From Pseudomonadota bacterium (GTDB lineage Bacteria; Pseudomonadota; Gammaproteobacteria; Burkholderiales; Rhodocyclaceae), in the NCBI GenBank assembly GCA_018261895.1, contig JAGTRT010000030.1, forward strand, positions 1-64,000: DNA of 64,000 nucleotides, read 5' to 3'. This document shows positions 38,310 through 46,772 of the stretch, in pieces. Position 1 is the stretch's first letter. Every line of letters begins with the position of its first letter. Made by a program: the position numbers and the translations under genes. A model generated the notes under the pieces. The model was given only the letters and a program-made list of their open reading frames with translations. It had not been told where the DNA came from and searched no databases.

Positions 38310-38877
38310 TGAATCTTCCTTGCAAATCCTGATAGCCGCCGTCGATCCGCCGCCATTGCCCGAGCGCCAGACCGTCCAGCGTCACCGCCCCGATGGCGGC
38401 CCTCACCAAACGGAGCGTAGGATAACCGATGGCCGCCGTCATGCGCCGCACCTGCCGGTTCTTGCCTTCGGAAATACGGATTTCCAGCCACGAAGTCGGG
38501 ATCGCCGCGCGAAAGCGGATCGGCGGGTCGCGCTGCCAGAGGCCGGCCGGCTCGTCGATCAGGCGCACCTTGGCCGGCTGGGCGATGAAGTCGGAGAGCT
38601 TGATGCCGGCGCGGAGTTGATCGAGCGCCGCTTCATCCGGCACACCTTCGACCTGCGCCCAATAGGTTTTCTCGAGCTTGTGCTTCGGATCGGCGATCTT
38701 CGCCTGCAACTTGCCGTCATCGGTCAGGATGAGCAGCCCCTCGCTGTCGGCATCGAGCCGACCGGCAACATAAACCCCCTTGACCGGAATGAATTCATCG
38801 AGCGCCCGCCACTTGCCCTCGGGCGTGAACTGACTCAGGACGCCATAAGGCTTGTTGAAGAGGACGATGGAGGACAC
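38302..38877 (-). CDS. rluE: 23S rRNA pseudouridine synthase (RluE-like)
   Basis: This 191-residue member of the RsuA/RluE group lacks an S4 domain. FNKPYGVLSQFTPEGKW starts the catalytic domain; the catalytic Asp lies in VAGRLDADSEGLLILT; GKNRQVRRMTAAIGYPTLRL is the conserved C-terminal motif. Short length and QFTPEGKW favour RluE, which modifies 23S rRNA (position 2457 in E. coli). It leads a small operon with the DUF192 gene and ubiC. A copy of the 36-bp repeat lies 28 bp upstream. Confidence 0.87.
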   Translation of the reverse strand: MSSIVLFNKPYGVLSQFTPEGKWRALDEFIPVKGVYVAGRLDADSEGLLILTDDGKLQAKIADPKHKLEKTYWAQVEGVPDEAALDQLRAGIKLSDFIAQPAKVRLIDEPAGLWQRDPPIRFRAAIPTSWLEIRISEGKNRQVRRMTAAIGYPTLRLVRAAIGAVTLDGLALGQWRRIDGGYQDLQGRFNE

Positions 38878-38904
38878 GACAGTCGGTTTCCGATCACGGG
38901 CAAT

Positions 38905-38940
38905 ATTTCGATTTTCGCCGTTTTTTCCGGTTGACCGTGA
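38905..38940 (+). repeat. Dispersed 36-bp repeat, intergenic copy
   Basis: atttcgattttcgccgtttt then ttccggttgaccgtga between the rluE-like gene and tRNA-Leu, upstream of both the rluE start and downstream of the tRNA. Confidence 0.85.
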
Positions 38941-38980
38941 GATTGGCTCAAAAAGCCTGCGGCCTGAGACGTACAGCTTT

Positions 38981-39065
38981 TGGTGCCTTGGGCGAGACTC
39001 GAACTCGCACAGCTTGCGCCACTACCCCCTCAAGATAGCGTGTCTACCAATTTCACCACCAAGGC
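38981..39065 (-). tRNA. tRNA-Leu (anticodon GAG)
   Basis: The minus strand reads GCCTTGGTGGTGAAATTGGT at the 5' end and ends CCAAGGCACCA with encoded CCA. Anticodon arm CTATC-TTGAGGG-GGTAG gives GAG. The long variable arm is typical of leucine tRNAs, and the T arm GCGAG-TTCGAGT-CTCGC is intact. Confidence 0.96.
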
Positions 39066-39139
39066 ATTGTCATCCGGATATTGCATCCGGCGACGAGGGG
39101 CGCGATTCTAGCCGGAAATTTCGCGCGTGTTAAGTCCGT

Positions 39140-40384
39140 TCAGTGGAAAAAGGCGTAGCCGATCAGGATGGCGCCGACCAGCCCGACGGCGTCGGCGATG
39201 AGGCCGCCGGCCAGGGCGTAGCGGGTTTTGGTGATGCCGACGCTGCCGAAATAGACGGCCAGGACGTAGAAGGTGGTTTCCGTCGAGCCCTGGATGATGG
39301 CGGCGAGTTTGCCCTGGAAGGAGTCGACGCCGTAGGTCGTCATGACGTCGACCATGAGGCCGCGCGCCCCGCTGCCGGAGAGGGTTTTCATGAGCCCGAC
39401 GGGCAGCGCCGGGACGAAGTCGTCGTTGAGCCCGAGCGCCAGCACGACACTGCGGATGCCGCCGATGAGGTAGTCCATGCCGCCCGTGGTGCGAAAAACC
39501 GAGATGGCGACGAGCATGGCGACGAGGTAGGGAATGATCTGCACGGCGACGCCGAAGCCTTCCTTGGCGCCTTCGACGAAGCTTTCGTAGACGTCGATGC
39601 CACGCCACGCGGCAACGGCGACGAAGAGCACGATGATGGAAACAATCAGCCCGCTGCCGAGCAGGCCGATCATCTGCGCCATCTGCTCGGGCGGCATGCC
39701 GGCCAGCCAAAGGTAAAGCCCGGCCATGAGCGCCGCGAAGCCGCCGAAGAAGGCGAGCACGGGCTTGCAGAACAGGTTGATGCGCTGCCAGATGGCGACG
39801 GCGACGAGACCGGCACAGAAGGAAACGAAGGTGGCGAGCAGCGTTGGCAGGAAGATGTCGGCGGCGTTGAAGCCGACCAGGCCCTGCTTGAGGGCGATGC
39901 TCTGGCGGATGGCAATGACCGTGGTCGGGATCAGCGTGATGCCGGCCGTGTTGAGCACGAGGAACATGATCATCGGGTTGCTCGCCGTGTCCTTCTGCGG
40001 GTTGATTTCCTGCAGTTCGCGCATGGCCTTGAGGCCGAGCGGCGTCGCGGCGTTGTCGAGGCCGAGCATGTTGGCGCTGACATTCATGACGATGCTGCCG
40101 CTGGCCGGGTGGCCGGCCGGAATATCGGGGAAGACGCGGCGGAAGAAGGGCGCGACGAGGCGGCTGAAGAGTTCGATCAGCCCGCCTTTTTCACCGACCT
40201 TCATGATGCCGAGCCAGAGGCTCATGATGCCGACCAGGCCGATTGAGATGTCGAAACCGGTCTTGGCGGTGTCGAACAAGCCGGTCAGGACGCGCGTAAA
40301 AATATCGAGGTCGCCCTGCAGCAACTGCGCCACCGCCGCGACGAAGCCGACGAGGATGAAGGCGACCCAGATTTTATTGAGCAC
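39140..40384 (-). CDS. Nucleoside-recognition (SpmA/SpmB-like fused) membrane protein
   Basis: This 414-residue polytopic protein contains two nucleoside-recognition (Gate) halves: about 40-190 (GIMSLWLGIMKVGEKGGLIE, SANMLGLDNAATPLGLKAM) and about 265-410 (EGAKEGFGVAVQIIPYLVAM, LPVGLMKTLSGSGARGLMVD). These correspond to SpmA and SpmB, separate genes in Bacillus, here as one chain. The family's substrate is uncertain and a sporulation role does not apply in this organism. About ten hydrophobic spans are seen. Not obviously in an operon with its neighbours. Confidence 0.85.
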   Translation of the reverse strand: MLNKIWVAFILVGFVAAVAQLLQGDLDIFTRVLTGLFDTAKTGFDISIGLVGIMSLWLGIMKVGEKGGLIELFSRLVAPFFRRVFPDIPAGHPASGSIVMNVSANMLGLDNAATPLGLKAMRELQEINPQKDTASNPMIMFLVLNTAGITLIPTTVIAIRQSIALKQGLVGFNAADIFLPTLLATFVSFCAGLVAVAIWQRINLFCKPVLAFFGGFAALMAGLYLWLAGMPPEQMAQMIGLLGSGLIVSIIVLFVAVAAWRGIDVYESFVEGAKEGFGVAVQIIPYLVAMLVAISVFRTTGGMDYLIGGIRSVVLALGLNDDFVPALPVGLMKTLSGSGARGLMVDVMTTYGVDSFQGKLAAIIQGSTETTFYVLAVYFGSVGITKTRYALAGGLIADAVGLVGAILIGYAFFH

Positions 40385-40419
40385 AGGCGACGGGGCAGAA
40401 AGATTGAGAGGCAGCCAGT

Positions 40420-41139
40420 CTAGCCGGCTGGCCGGCGACTGTCACCGCGAGTCGTCAGCGCCGGCAGGCCCCACGCCGCGCGCCGGGCCTCATATTCGGC
40501 CTGCGGCAACTGGACGAGCACGGGCTTGGCTGCGCCATCGAGCCAGCCGGCCAGCGCCATCATGTCGGCCATGGCCATTGCCGTGCACCCGGCTGTTGGC
40601 ACGCCCTCGCCGCCCCAGACGTGGAGAAAGATGCACGACCCGGCACCCGGCACGGCCGGCCCGACGTTGTGGGCGACGACGGCGCCGACGGCATAGCGCT
40701 CGTCGTCGCGCAGCATGTCCTCGCACGACGTCCAGTCGGGCGTCACGGCGGATTGATCGACGATCTGGTTGTAGAAGGCCGAGGCCGGGTCGTCGATGGC
40801 CTTGAGATTGGGCGTCGCAGCCAGGTAGGGCAGCTTCGCGGCATGGGCCAGCGGGCTGTCGGCCGGGGCTGCGCCGAACAAGGCGGTGATGGCGAAAATG
40901 CCGGCTGGCGCCCGCCCGTCGCCCTCGCGCTTTTTCGGCCCGACGGGATTGTCGTCGGCATGCAGACCGCGCCCCCAGGCCAACCCGGATTTGCCCAGAC
41001 TGACCGGGATGGGCGGAAACGCCGCTTGCCAGTCCGCGCCGCGCTCAAAGCAGCACAAGACGCCCGACGGGCTGTTCCAGTCGGGCGCCACGACGAGCAG
41101 CAGTTGGCCGGAGGATGCCAGGGCGGGACAGTCGCTCAT
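40420..41139 (-). CDS. L,D-transpeptidase (YkuD-like) family protein
   Basis: In this 239-residue protein the catalytic YkuD-like segment is FLHVWGGEGVPTAGCTAMAM, with His and Cys of the active site. No clear signal peptide follows the chosen ATG (MSDCPALASSGQLLLVVAPD), which is 51 codons inside the track ORF and abuts the YeeE gene; localisation is therefore unclear. Family members cross-link peptidoglycan or act on related peptides; this branch is poorly characterised. It is 4 bp downstream of the YeeE/YedE pair. Confidence 0.82.
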   Translation of the reverse strand: MSDCPALASSGQLLLVVAPDWNSPSGVLCCFERGADWQAAFPPIPVSLGKSGLAWGRGLHADDNPVGPKKREGDGRAPAGIFAITALFGAAPADSPLAHAAKLPYLAATPNLKAIDDPASAFYNQIVDQSAVTPDWTSCEDMLRDDERYAVGAVVAHNVGPAVPGAGSCIFLHVWGGEGVPTAGCTAMAMADMMALAGWLDGAAKPVLVQLPQAEYEARRAAWGLPALTTRGDSRRPAG

Positions 41140-41143
41140 CAAG

Positions 41144-41575
41144 TTACGCGGCCCGCCGGCCTTCCCACAGGCCGTGCAGCAACGCCCCGGCAAAGATGCC
41201 GGCCAGAGCGACGAGCAGATCGCCGTTGCCGGCACCCAGCCCGGCCAGCGCCGGCCCCGGACAGACGCCGCACAGCCCCCAGCCAATGCCAAACAGGATG
41301 CCGCCGACGACGGCCGTGCCGTTCAGTTCAAAGGGCCGTTGCTGGAATTCCGTTCCGAGCAGGGTTTGGCGCCGCCAACGCGGCACCAGTTGATAGATGA
41401 CGAGGTTGATCGCCACCGCGCAGCCGAGCACGAAGAGCAGCCCGAGGTCGTCGAAGGTCAGGAAGGCGAGCACCGATTCCGGCCGGATCATGGTCGACCA
41501 GGCCAGGCCGAAGCCGAAGAGCAGGCCGCTGGCCAGCGTGGCAGCGGCATCGAGGACGGGACGCGGCGCGCTCAT
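41144..41575 (-). CDS. YeeE/YedE (sulfur transport) family membrane protein, second half
   Basis: This 143-residue protein has about four spans and the conserved Cys motif GIGWGLCGVCPGPALAGLGA. It starts MSAPRPVLDAAATL; the ORF track start lies in the preceding gene. It overlaps that gene by 4 bp (ATGA). Together the two halves correspond to one full YeeE/YedE unit, a family linked to uptake of thiosulfate or other sulfur compounds. The specific substrate is not shown. Confidence 0.88.
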   Translation of the reverse strand: MSAPRPVLDAAATLASGLLFGFGLAWSTMIRPESVLAFLTFDDLGLLFVLGCAVAINLVIYQLVPRWRRQTLLGTEFQQRPFELNGTAVVGGILFGIGWGLCGVCPGPALAGLGAGNGDLLVALAGIFAGALLHGLWEGRRAA

Positions 41576-42030
41576 GCCAGCCACCGGAGGAGGTGGGCGG
41601 TGACGATGCCCGCGCCGAGGAAGGTGACGACCATGACCAGCGAGCCGGCCGACAGCGAGGCCATGCCGCAGATGCCGTGGCCGGACGTGCAGCCACCGCC
41701 GAGGCGCGCGCCGAAACCGATGAGCAGCCCGCCGACGGCCAGTTTCCAGGCGGGAATGTGGCTCGCTTCCATGGGCAGGCCAAGCAGCGCGTAGAGCGCG
41801 CCGCCGAGGATCAGGCCGAGTGTATAAATCAGTCGCCAGTTGCGGCTGTCGACCAGCGAGGCCTGGCGAAAAAACGCGGTGCGCAGCAGCCACGACCACG
41901 AGCTGCTGAAAAAGGTGCTGACGCCACCGGGACGCCCGGTGCTGACGTAGAGCAAGGCGACGCCCAGCCCCATCAGGCTGCCGCCAATGGCGAACGGGGC
42001 TATCCCGTTTGGAAAGAGACTCGACAACAT
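41572..42030 (-). CDS. YeeE/YedE (sulfur transport) family membrane protein, first half
   Basis: This 152-residue protein has about four spans and the family motif GARLGGGCTSGHGICGMASL, whose Cys is thought to bind or relay sulfur species. MLSSLFPNGIAPFAIGGSLM begins the protein. It is the first gene of a three-gene minus-strand run with its partner half and the L,D-transpeptidase. No sulfurtransferase is adjacent. Confidence 0.9.
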   Translation of the reverse strand: MLSSLFPNGIAPFAIGGSLMGLGVALLYVSTGRPGGVSTFFSSSWSWLLRTAFFRQASLVDSRNWRLIYTLGLILGGALYALLGLPMEASHIPAWKLAVGGLLIGFGARLGGGCTSGHGICGMASLSAGSLVMVVTFLGAGIVTAHLLRWLA

Positions 42031-42130
42031 GGCGTAACGACGTGAGGAAAACGGCTATTTTCGCATCAGTCGGCCGTATTTCAGCCGTCGCTAATAAATC
42101 AGCACCCCAGCGCGGCGCAAAAGCCGGATC

Positions 42131-42166
42131 TCACGGTCAACCGGAAATTTTGCCCAAAATCGAAAT
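42131..42166 (-). repeat. Dispersed 36-bp repeat, intergenic copy
   Basis: tcacggtcaaccggaaattt then tgcccaaaatcgaaat, in the gap between the divergent YeeE and glycine-zipper genes. Confidence 0.9.
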
Positions 42167-42305
42167 CGCTCACTGCCCCCGGCGCTCGTCGACAAGGCTC
42201 CCCGCTTGGGGCACCATGACAGCGCACTGAACGGCCGCATCCTTGGCCGGTTTGACAGACACCAAACAGGCGCCGGCCCCGAGCCGATGCACGGAGGAGA
42301 GAATC

Positions 42306-42779
42306 GTGAATGCACTGCGCAATGCCACATCGGCCATCGCCCTGGCCGGCCTGCTCACCCTCGGCGCCTGTACCCCGATGTATGGACCGGGCTGGGAGCG
42401 GGATTATCCGCCGGTCGCCTATGCGCGCGACCTGCATCCGGGCTATGGCTCGGTCTACGCCATCGACCTGATCCGCCCCGAGCAAAACAACGGCATCGGC
42501 GTCGGCGCCATCGCCGGTGCGGTCATCGGCGGGCTGATCGGGCATCAGGTCGGCGAAGGCAACGGCAACACGGCCGCCACGGTCATCGGCGCCGCCGGCG
42601 GCGCGCTGATCGGACACCAGATCGAAAAGGCCAACCAACCCCAGGGCGACCAGTTCCGCCTGACCATCCGCATGGAAGACGGCCGCTTCCAGACCGTCAT
42701 CCAGAACACCGACTTCGTCGACCTGCGCGTCGGCGACCGGCTCTACATCGACAACGGCGGCGCCGTGCGACGTTATTGA
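42306..42779 (+). CDS. Glycine-zipper outer-membrane lipoprotein
   Basis: This 157-residue protein starts at GTG with GGAGGAG 6-12 bp upstream. The signal ends in lipobox LTLGAC. A 17kDa/Rick-type glycine zipper follows (GVGAIAGAVIGGLIGHQVGE, AATVIGAAGGALIGHQIEKA), then a small beta domain (QFRLTIRMEDGRFQTVIQNT) ending in VGDRLYIDNGGAVRRY. Resembles SlyB-like envelope-stability lipoproteins. A strong terminator follows. Confidence 0.87.
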   Translation: MNALRNATSAIALAGLLTLGACTPMYGPGWERDYPPVAYARDLHPGYGSVYAIDLIRPEQNNGIGVGAIAGAVIGGLIGHQVGEGNGNTAATVIGAAGGALIGHQIEKANQPQGDQFRLTIRMEDGRFQTVIQNTDFVDLRVGDRLYIDNGGAVRRY

Positions 42780-42829
42780 GACGCGCGAGGATCGCGCTCG
42801 CCGCCAAGCCGACCGATCCGGAACCCCAT

Positions 42830-42870
42830 AAAAAACCGCAGGCGGGGTTGCCCCGGCCTGCGGTTTTTTG
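42830..42870 (+). terminator. Rho-independent terminator (bidirectional form)
   Basis: aaaaaaccgcaggc-loop-gcctgcggtttttt, between the glycine-zipper gene and the convergent DUF3149-like gene. Confidence 0.9.
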
Positions 42871-42894
42871 TTGCTGCTCTCCCTTTATTTTTTC

Positions 42895-43062
42895 TTAGTG
42901 CGATCCGGCCATCTTGTTGTTCGGCAAACTCGCCGTGCGCCGGTCTTCTTCGGCGTGACGTGCGGCATAGCGCCAGATATAAACCCCCATCACCAGAATG
43001 AAACCGATGGTGATCAGGCTCATGATGCCAATATCAGAAGTCAATAACAGTTCCCATGCCAT
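42895..43062 (-). CDS. DUF3149-like small membrane protein
   Basis: This 55-residue protein, too short for the ORF track, reads MAWELLLTSDIGIMSLITIG followed by FILVMGVYIWRYAARHAEED. One membrane span with a basic, then charged, tail matches the DUF3149 family (MAWELLF-like start). Function unknown. GGAGAAG lies about 7 bp before the ATG. It shares the bidirectional terminator with the convergent glycine-zipper gene. Confidence 0.8.
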   Translation of the reverse strand: MAWELLLTSDIGIMSLITIGFILVMGVYIWRYAARHAEEDRRTASLPNNKMAGSH

Positions 43063-43684
43063 GAGTCTTCTCCGGTAGTTGTAAATCAGGATGAATTTTT
43101 ATTGCTGCCGGACTTTATCTGCAAGACATATGCCCGATGCCTGAACAGACGTTTTGGGGTGATCGGGGAAGTGCAACAGCCAACCAGACAAAATGTCAGC
43201 ATGCCCCTGAAACGACCGGCCCATGGACTTTGGCGGGCTGCCGGCCGACATCGCACCAGGCATCCTGCTGGTGACGACGCCCCCCGCCAGACACTGCCAG
43301 GAATGTCAGCACACCCGACCTTGCCGCCAAAAATGACACAACGCGATTCGCGAGCATCATGCAACCGGCGATTCGACCGGAAGGGATGCAATCCCAGGCC
43401 CCGCCGGTGCCTCGACCGGAAATCGGGGTTGGAAGCCGGCGCTTACCGGGTTGTGACGGATCGATTGCCGCGGCGGGCCCACTGACCTGCCGGGCGAACC
43501 ACGTCGTATCTCAATGGCGGTCTTTCGGCATCACCGCCCCTGGGAGGAAAGGAAGTGATGCCATCGGTACCGCCGGCCTCCGGAAAGCGATATAGCCAGA
43601 TACGTGCCTGACATGACCAAAGCCAACAAACACATAAAAATCAGCCATTTGCAAAAAGCCGCAGCATGCGAAAAAACTCATTCG

Positions 43685-43719
43685 CGACAAATTTGTCAGT
43701 CATATCTGACAAGTTGTCG
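43685..43719. promoter_or_regulatory. Nested inverted repeat, possible operator upstream of the cyanophycin cluster
   Basis: Two near-identical arms, CGACAAATTTGTCAG and CTGACAAGTTGTCG, face each other around TCATAT. Each arm is itself nearly palindromic (GACAAATTTGTC and GACAAGTTGTC). It sits about 150-190 bp before the ABC transporter start. The regulator is unknown. Confidence 0.5.
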
Positions 43720-43754
43720 TTAGCGCGCCAAGCTGACGACCGTCACGGCCTCTC

Positions 43755-43790
43755 TCACGGTCAACCGGAAATTTTGCCCAAAACCGAAAT
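43755..43790 (-). repeat. Dispersed 36-bp repeat, intergenic copy
   Basis: tcacggtcaaccggaaattt then tgcccaaaaccgaaat, 80 bp before the ABC transporter gene. Confidence 0.9.
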
Positions 43791-43871
43791 CCTGCCGCCC
43801 ATCGCGGAACAAGCATGGCGGCAAATCCCGGACCTTGAATGCGCGCCTCACCCCTGCGGTATACTCCAGCG

Positions 43872-46166
43872 ATGACCCTGAACGCACAAACTCTCGCCGG
43901 CAATGAGCCGGTGCTGCCGAGCCGCTGGCAGGCAGAGGTATCCGCCAAGCTGACCGCCGGCGAAAAGCCGCAGGCCTGGATCGAAATCGACCTCGACAAT
44001 CGCCTGCAATTCGCCTCCGGCCTCGTCCTGGTGACCGATCGGCGCTTCCTGGCCTTTGCACCGGGCGATACGAACTGGCAGGAATGGCCGCTGCGTGCCG
44101 GCCTGACGCTCAATCACCACGACCACGCCGGCGTCGGCGCGCTCGAACTGGTCGACGACAATGGCCTGCTCGCCACCTGGCGCTACACGCTGGCCAAGAA
44201 CCTCGCCGCCCTGCGCGTCATCACCGAATTCGACCTGCACCGCGACAGCATTGTGAGCGGCCAGCCCGTGCAACGCCCGGACGACGAATGCTGCCCGACC
44301 TGCAAGGCCCCGCTGCCCCCTGGCGAAGACGAGTGCCCGATCTGCAACCGCGAAGCCACCGTCGCGCCGTCGACGTGGACGCTGTTCCGCCTCTGGCGCT
44401 TCGCCCGGCCCTACCGCTGGCAACTGTTCTGGGGCTTTGTCCTGACTCTGGCCTCGACCGCCGCCCAGCTCGTGCCGCCCTACCTGACCATGCCGCTCAT
44501 GGACAACGTGCTGATTCCCTTCCAGAACGGCAAGCCCATCGACTGGCCGCTGGTCGGCATGTACCTCGGCGGCCTGTTCGGCGCCGCGCTGCTCGCCTGG
44601 GTCCTCGGCTGGATCCGCACTTACATCCTGTCGCTCGTCTCCGAGCGCATGGGCCGCGACCTGCGCACGCAGACCTATGATCACCTGCTGGGACTGTCGT
44701 TGGAGTACTTCGGCGGCAAGCGCACCGGCGACCTCATGGCGCGCATCGGCAATGAAACCGACCGCATCAACATCTTCCTCTCGCTCGACCTGCTCAACTT
44801 CGCCACCGACGTGCTCATGATCACGATGACCGCCGTCATCCTGTTCAGCATCAACCCGTGGCTGGCGCTCGTCACCCTGCTGCCACTGCCGATCATCGGC
44901 TGGCTCATCCATTTCGTCCGCGAGAAGCTGCGCACCGGTTTCGAGAAGATCGACCGCGTCTGGGCCGAAGTCACCAATGTACTGGCCGACACCATCCCCG
45001 GCATCCGCGTGGTCAAGGCCTTTGCCCAGGAAAAGCGCGAAGGCGAGCGTTTCCGCGCCGCCAACGAGCACAACCTGCAGATGAACGACAAGCTGAACAA
45101 GACCTGGTCCTTGTTCACCCCCACCGTCACGCTACTCACCGAAGTCGGCCTGCTCGTCGTCTGGGTCTTCGGCATCTGGCAGATTTCCAAGGGCAACAGC
45201 TCGGTCGGCGTCCTCACCGCCTTCCTCGCCTACATCGGCCGCTTCTATACCCGTCTCGACTCGATGAGCCGCATCGTCTCGGCCACCCAGCGCGCTGCGT
45301 CGAGCACCAAGCGCATCTTCGATATCCTTGACCATGTGTCGAGCGTCCCCGAGCCGACCAACCCGGTGCACCTGGAAAAGGTCACCGGCCAGCTCGAACT
45401 CAAGAAAGCCAGCTTCCGCTACGGCACGCGCTCGGTCACCCGCGACGTCGATCTGGTCATCCAGCCCGGCGAAATGATCGGTCTGGTCGGTCATTCCGGT
45501 TCCGGCAAATCCACGCTGGTCAATCTCATTTGCCGCTTCTACGACGTCTCCGAAGGCCAGGTCCTGATCGACGGCGTCGATGTCCGCTCCGTGCCGGTCG
45601 CCGAATTCCGCCAGCACATCGGCCTCGTCCTGCAGGAACCCTTCCTGTTCTTCGGCACCATCGCCGACAACATCGCCTACGGCAAGCCGAACGCGACGCG
45701 CCAGGAAGTCATCGCCGCCGCCCGCGCCGCCCATGCCCACGAGTTCATCCTGCGCCTGCCGCACGGCTACGACTCGCTGGTCGGCGAACGCGGCCAGGGC
45801 CTGTCCGGCGGCGAGCGCCAGCGCATCTCCATCGCCCGTGCCCTGCTCATCGACCCGCGCATCCTGATCCTCGACGAGGCCACCTCGGCGGTCGACACCG
45901 AGACCGAAAAGGAAATCCAGAAGGCGCTCGACAACCTGGTCAAGGGCCGCACCACCATCGCCATCGCCCACCGCCTGAGCACACTGCGCAAGGCCGACCG
46001 ACTCGTTGTCATGGACCGCGGCCGCATCGTCGAAGTCGGCAATCACGACCAGCTGATGGCCGCCGAAGGCCATTACTTCAAGCTCTACATGGCGCAGGCC
46101 CGCAACGTCGATACCGAGGCGGAACTGCCGCGCGCCCCCGAGCTTCCCAAAACCGTCACCGTCTGA
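43872..46166 (+). CDS. Cyanophycin-associated ABC exporter-type transporter
   Basis: This 764-residue half-transporter has an unusual N-terminal region (1-165) with a PH-like beta segment (FASGLVLVTDRRFLAFAPGD) and a four-Cys zinc ribbon (CCPTCKAPLPPGEDECPICN). Six membrane helices (about 180-460) and a nucleotide-binding domain follow, with GHSGSGKST, LSGGERQR, ILILDEATSAVD and AHRLST. The neighbouring DUF1854 gene and two cyanophycin synthetases match a known association in Betaproteobacteria. Its substrate and role in cyanophycin metabolism are not established. ATG at 43872 (MTLNAQTLAGNEPVL) is chosen over an upstream in-frame ATG because it starts the conserved part; neither has a strong ribosome site. 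Confidence 0.88.
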   Translation: MTLNAQTLAGNEPVLPSRWQAEVSAKLTAGEKPQAWIEIDLDNRLQFASGLVLVTDRRFLAFAPGDTNWQEWPLRAGLTLNHHDHAGVGALELVDDNGLLATWRYTLAKNLAALRVITEFDLHRDSIVSGQPVQRPDDECCPTCKAPLPPGEDECPICNREATVAPSTWTLFRLWRFARPYRWQLFWGFVLTLASTAAQLVPPYLTMPLMDNVLIPFQNGKPIDWPLVGMYLGGLFGAALLAWVLGWIRTYILSLVSERMGRDLRTQTYDHLLGLSLEYFGGKRTGDLMARIGNETDRINIFLSLDLLNFATDVLMITMTAVILFSINPWLALVTLLPLPIIGWLIHFVREKLRTGFEKIDRVWAEVTNVLADTIPGIRVVKAFAQEKREGERFRAANEHNLQMNDKLNKTWSLFTPTVTLLTEVGLLVVWVFGIWQISKGNSSVGVLTAFLAYIGRFYTRLDSMSRIVSATQRAASSTKRIFDILDHVSSVPEPTNPVHLEKVTGQLELKKASFRYGTRSVTRDVDLVIQPGEMIGLVGHSGSGKSTLVNLICRFYDVSEGQVLIDGVDVRSVPVAEFRQHIGLVLQEPFLFFGTIADNIAYGKPNATRQEVIAAARAAHAHEFILRLPHGYDSLVGERGQGLSGGERQRISIARALLIDPRILILDEATSAVDTETEKEIQKALDNLVKGRTTIAIAHRLSTLRKADRLVVMDRGRIVEVGNHDQLMAAEGHYFKLYMAQARNVDTEAELPRAPELPKTVTV

Positions 46167-46171
46167 TCGCC

Positions 46172-46642
46172 ATGGCCCACACCCCATTTCAACTGCAACG
46201 CGATGCCTACGGCCGACTGGTCCTGACAACCCAAAACGGCGAGGTTCACGAAGGCGTCACGCCCGTGCGCGCCTTCCCCATCGCCGCCCCCGACGAAGGT
46301 CTGTCGCTGGTCAATTTCGAAGGCCACGAAGTCGCCTGGATCGAAAAACTGGCAGACCTGCCGCCAGGCATCGCCCAACTCATCGAAGCCGACCTCGCCA
46401 GCCGCGAGTTCGTGCCCGAAATCGAGCGTATCGAAAGCGTATCGAGCTTCGCCTGCCCGAGCACCTGGCAACTCGTTACCAATCGCGGCCAGGCCGAACT
46501 GATCCTCAAGGGCGAGGAAGACATCCGCCGTCTGAGCCAGACCCGTCTGCTCATCGCCGACGCCCACGGCATCCAGTTCCTGATCCGCGACCTGACCAGG
46601 CTGGATCGGCACAGCCGCAAGCTTCTCGACCGTTTCCTCTAG
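46172..46642 (+). CDS. DUF1854 family protein (cyanophycin-associated)
   Basis: This 156-residue protein starts five bases after the transporter stop (MAHTPFQLQRDAYGRLVLTT). DUF1854 features are VRAFPIAAPDEGLSLVNFEG, the SREFVPEIERIESVSSFACP core and GIQFLIRDLTRLDRHSRKLL. No enzymatic motif is visible; it probably partners with the ABC protein. The track ORF covering it starts in the transporter and is mostly shadow. Confidence 0.87.
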   Translation: MAHTPFQLQRDAYGRLVLTTQNGEVHEGVTPVRAFPIAAPDEGLSLVNFEGHEVAWIEKLADLPPGIAQLIEADLASREFVPEIERIESVSSFACPSTWQLVTNRGQAELILKGEEDIRRLSQTRLLIADAHGIQFLIRDLTRLDRHSRKLLDRFL

Positions 46643-46772
46643 GACGCCATGTAACGCTTTGTCGTGATGTGTGACATATTTGCACAGCGGTCAGCCACAA
46701 AACGATGAAAGCGTTAATAATGCTGAAACCGAACATTCATCACCGCAGGCCAACGGAGCCAAAGCCAAGAGC

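Larger units (their letters stand above)
43063..43871. other. 809-bp gap without a convincing gene
   Basis: Frames here (for example 43102-43485) have neither family features nor a good ribosome site. The gap holds a 36-bp repeat copy and a set of GACA/TGTC palindromes near its right end, and must contain the promoter of the cyanophycin cluster. The rest shows no recognised structure. Confidence 0.5.

Noticed and set aside
39143-40246. 367-codon plus-strand ORF opposite the SpmA/B-like gene
   Set aside because: It is an antisense shadow with a biased Asp/Glu/Gly/His composition; the minus strand encodes a clear membrane protein.
43086-43485. Overlapping small ORFs in the 809-bp gap
   Set aside because: They lie on both strands over the same bases, have no good ribosome site and resemble no family.
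46670-46686. CRP/FNR-like site TGTGACATATTTGCACA before the first cyanophycin synthetase
   Set aside because: The right half is imperfect and it lies within a cluster without an independent promoter signal, so it is not strong enough to report as a site.
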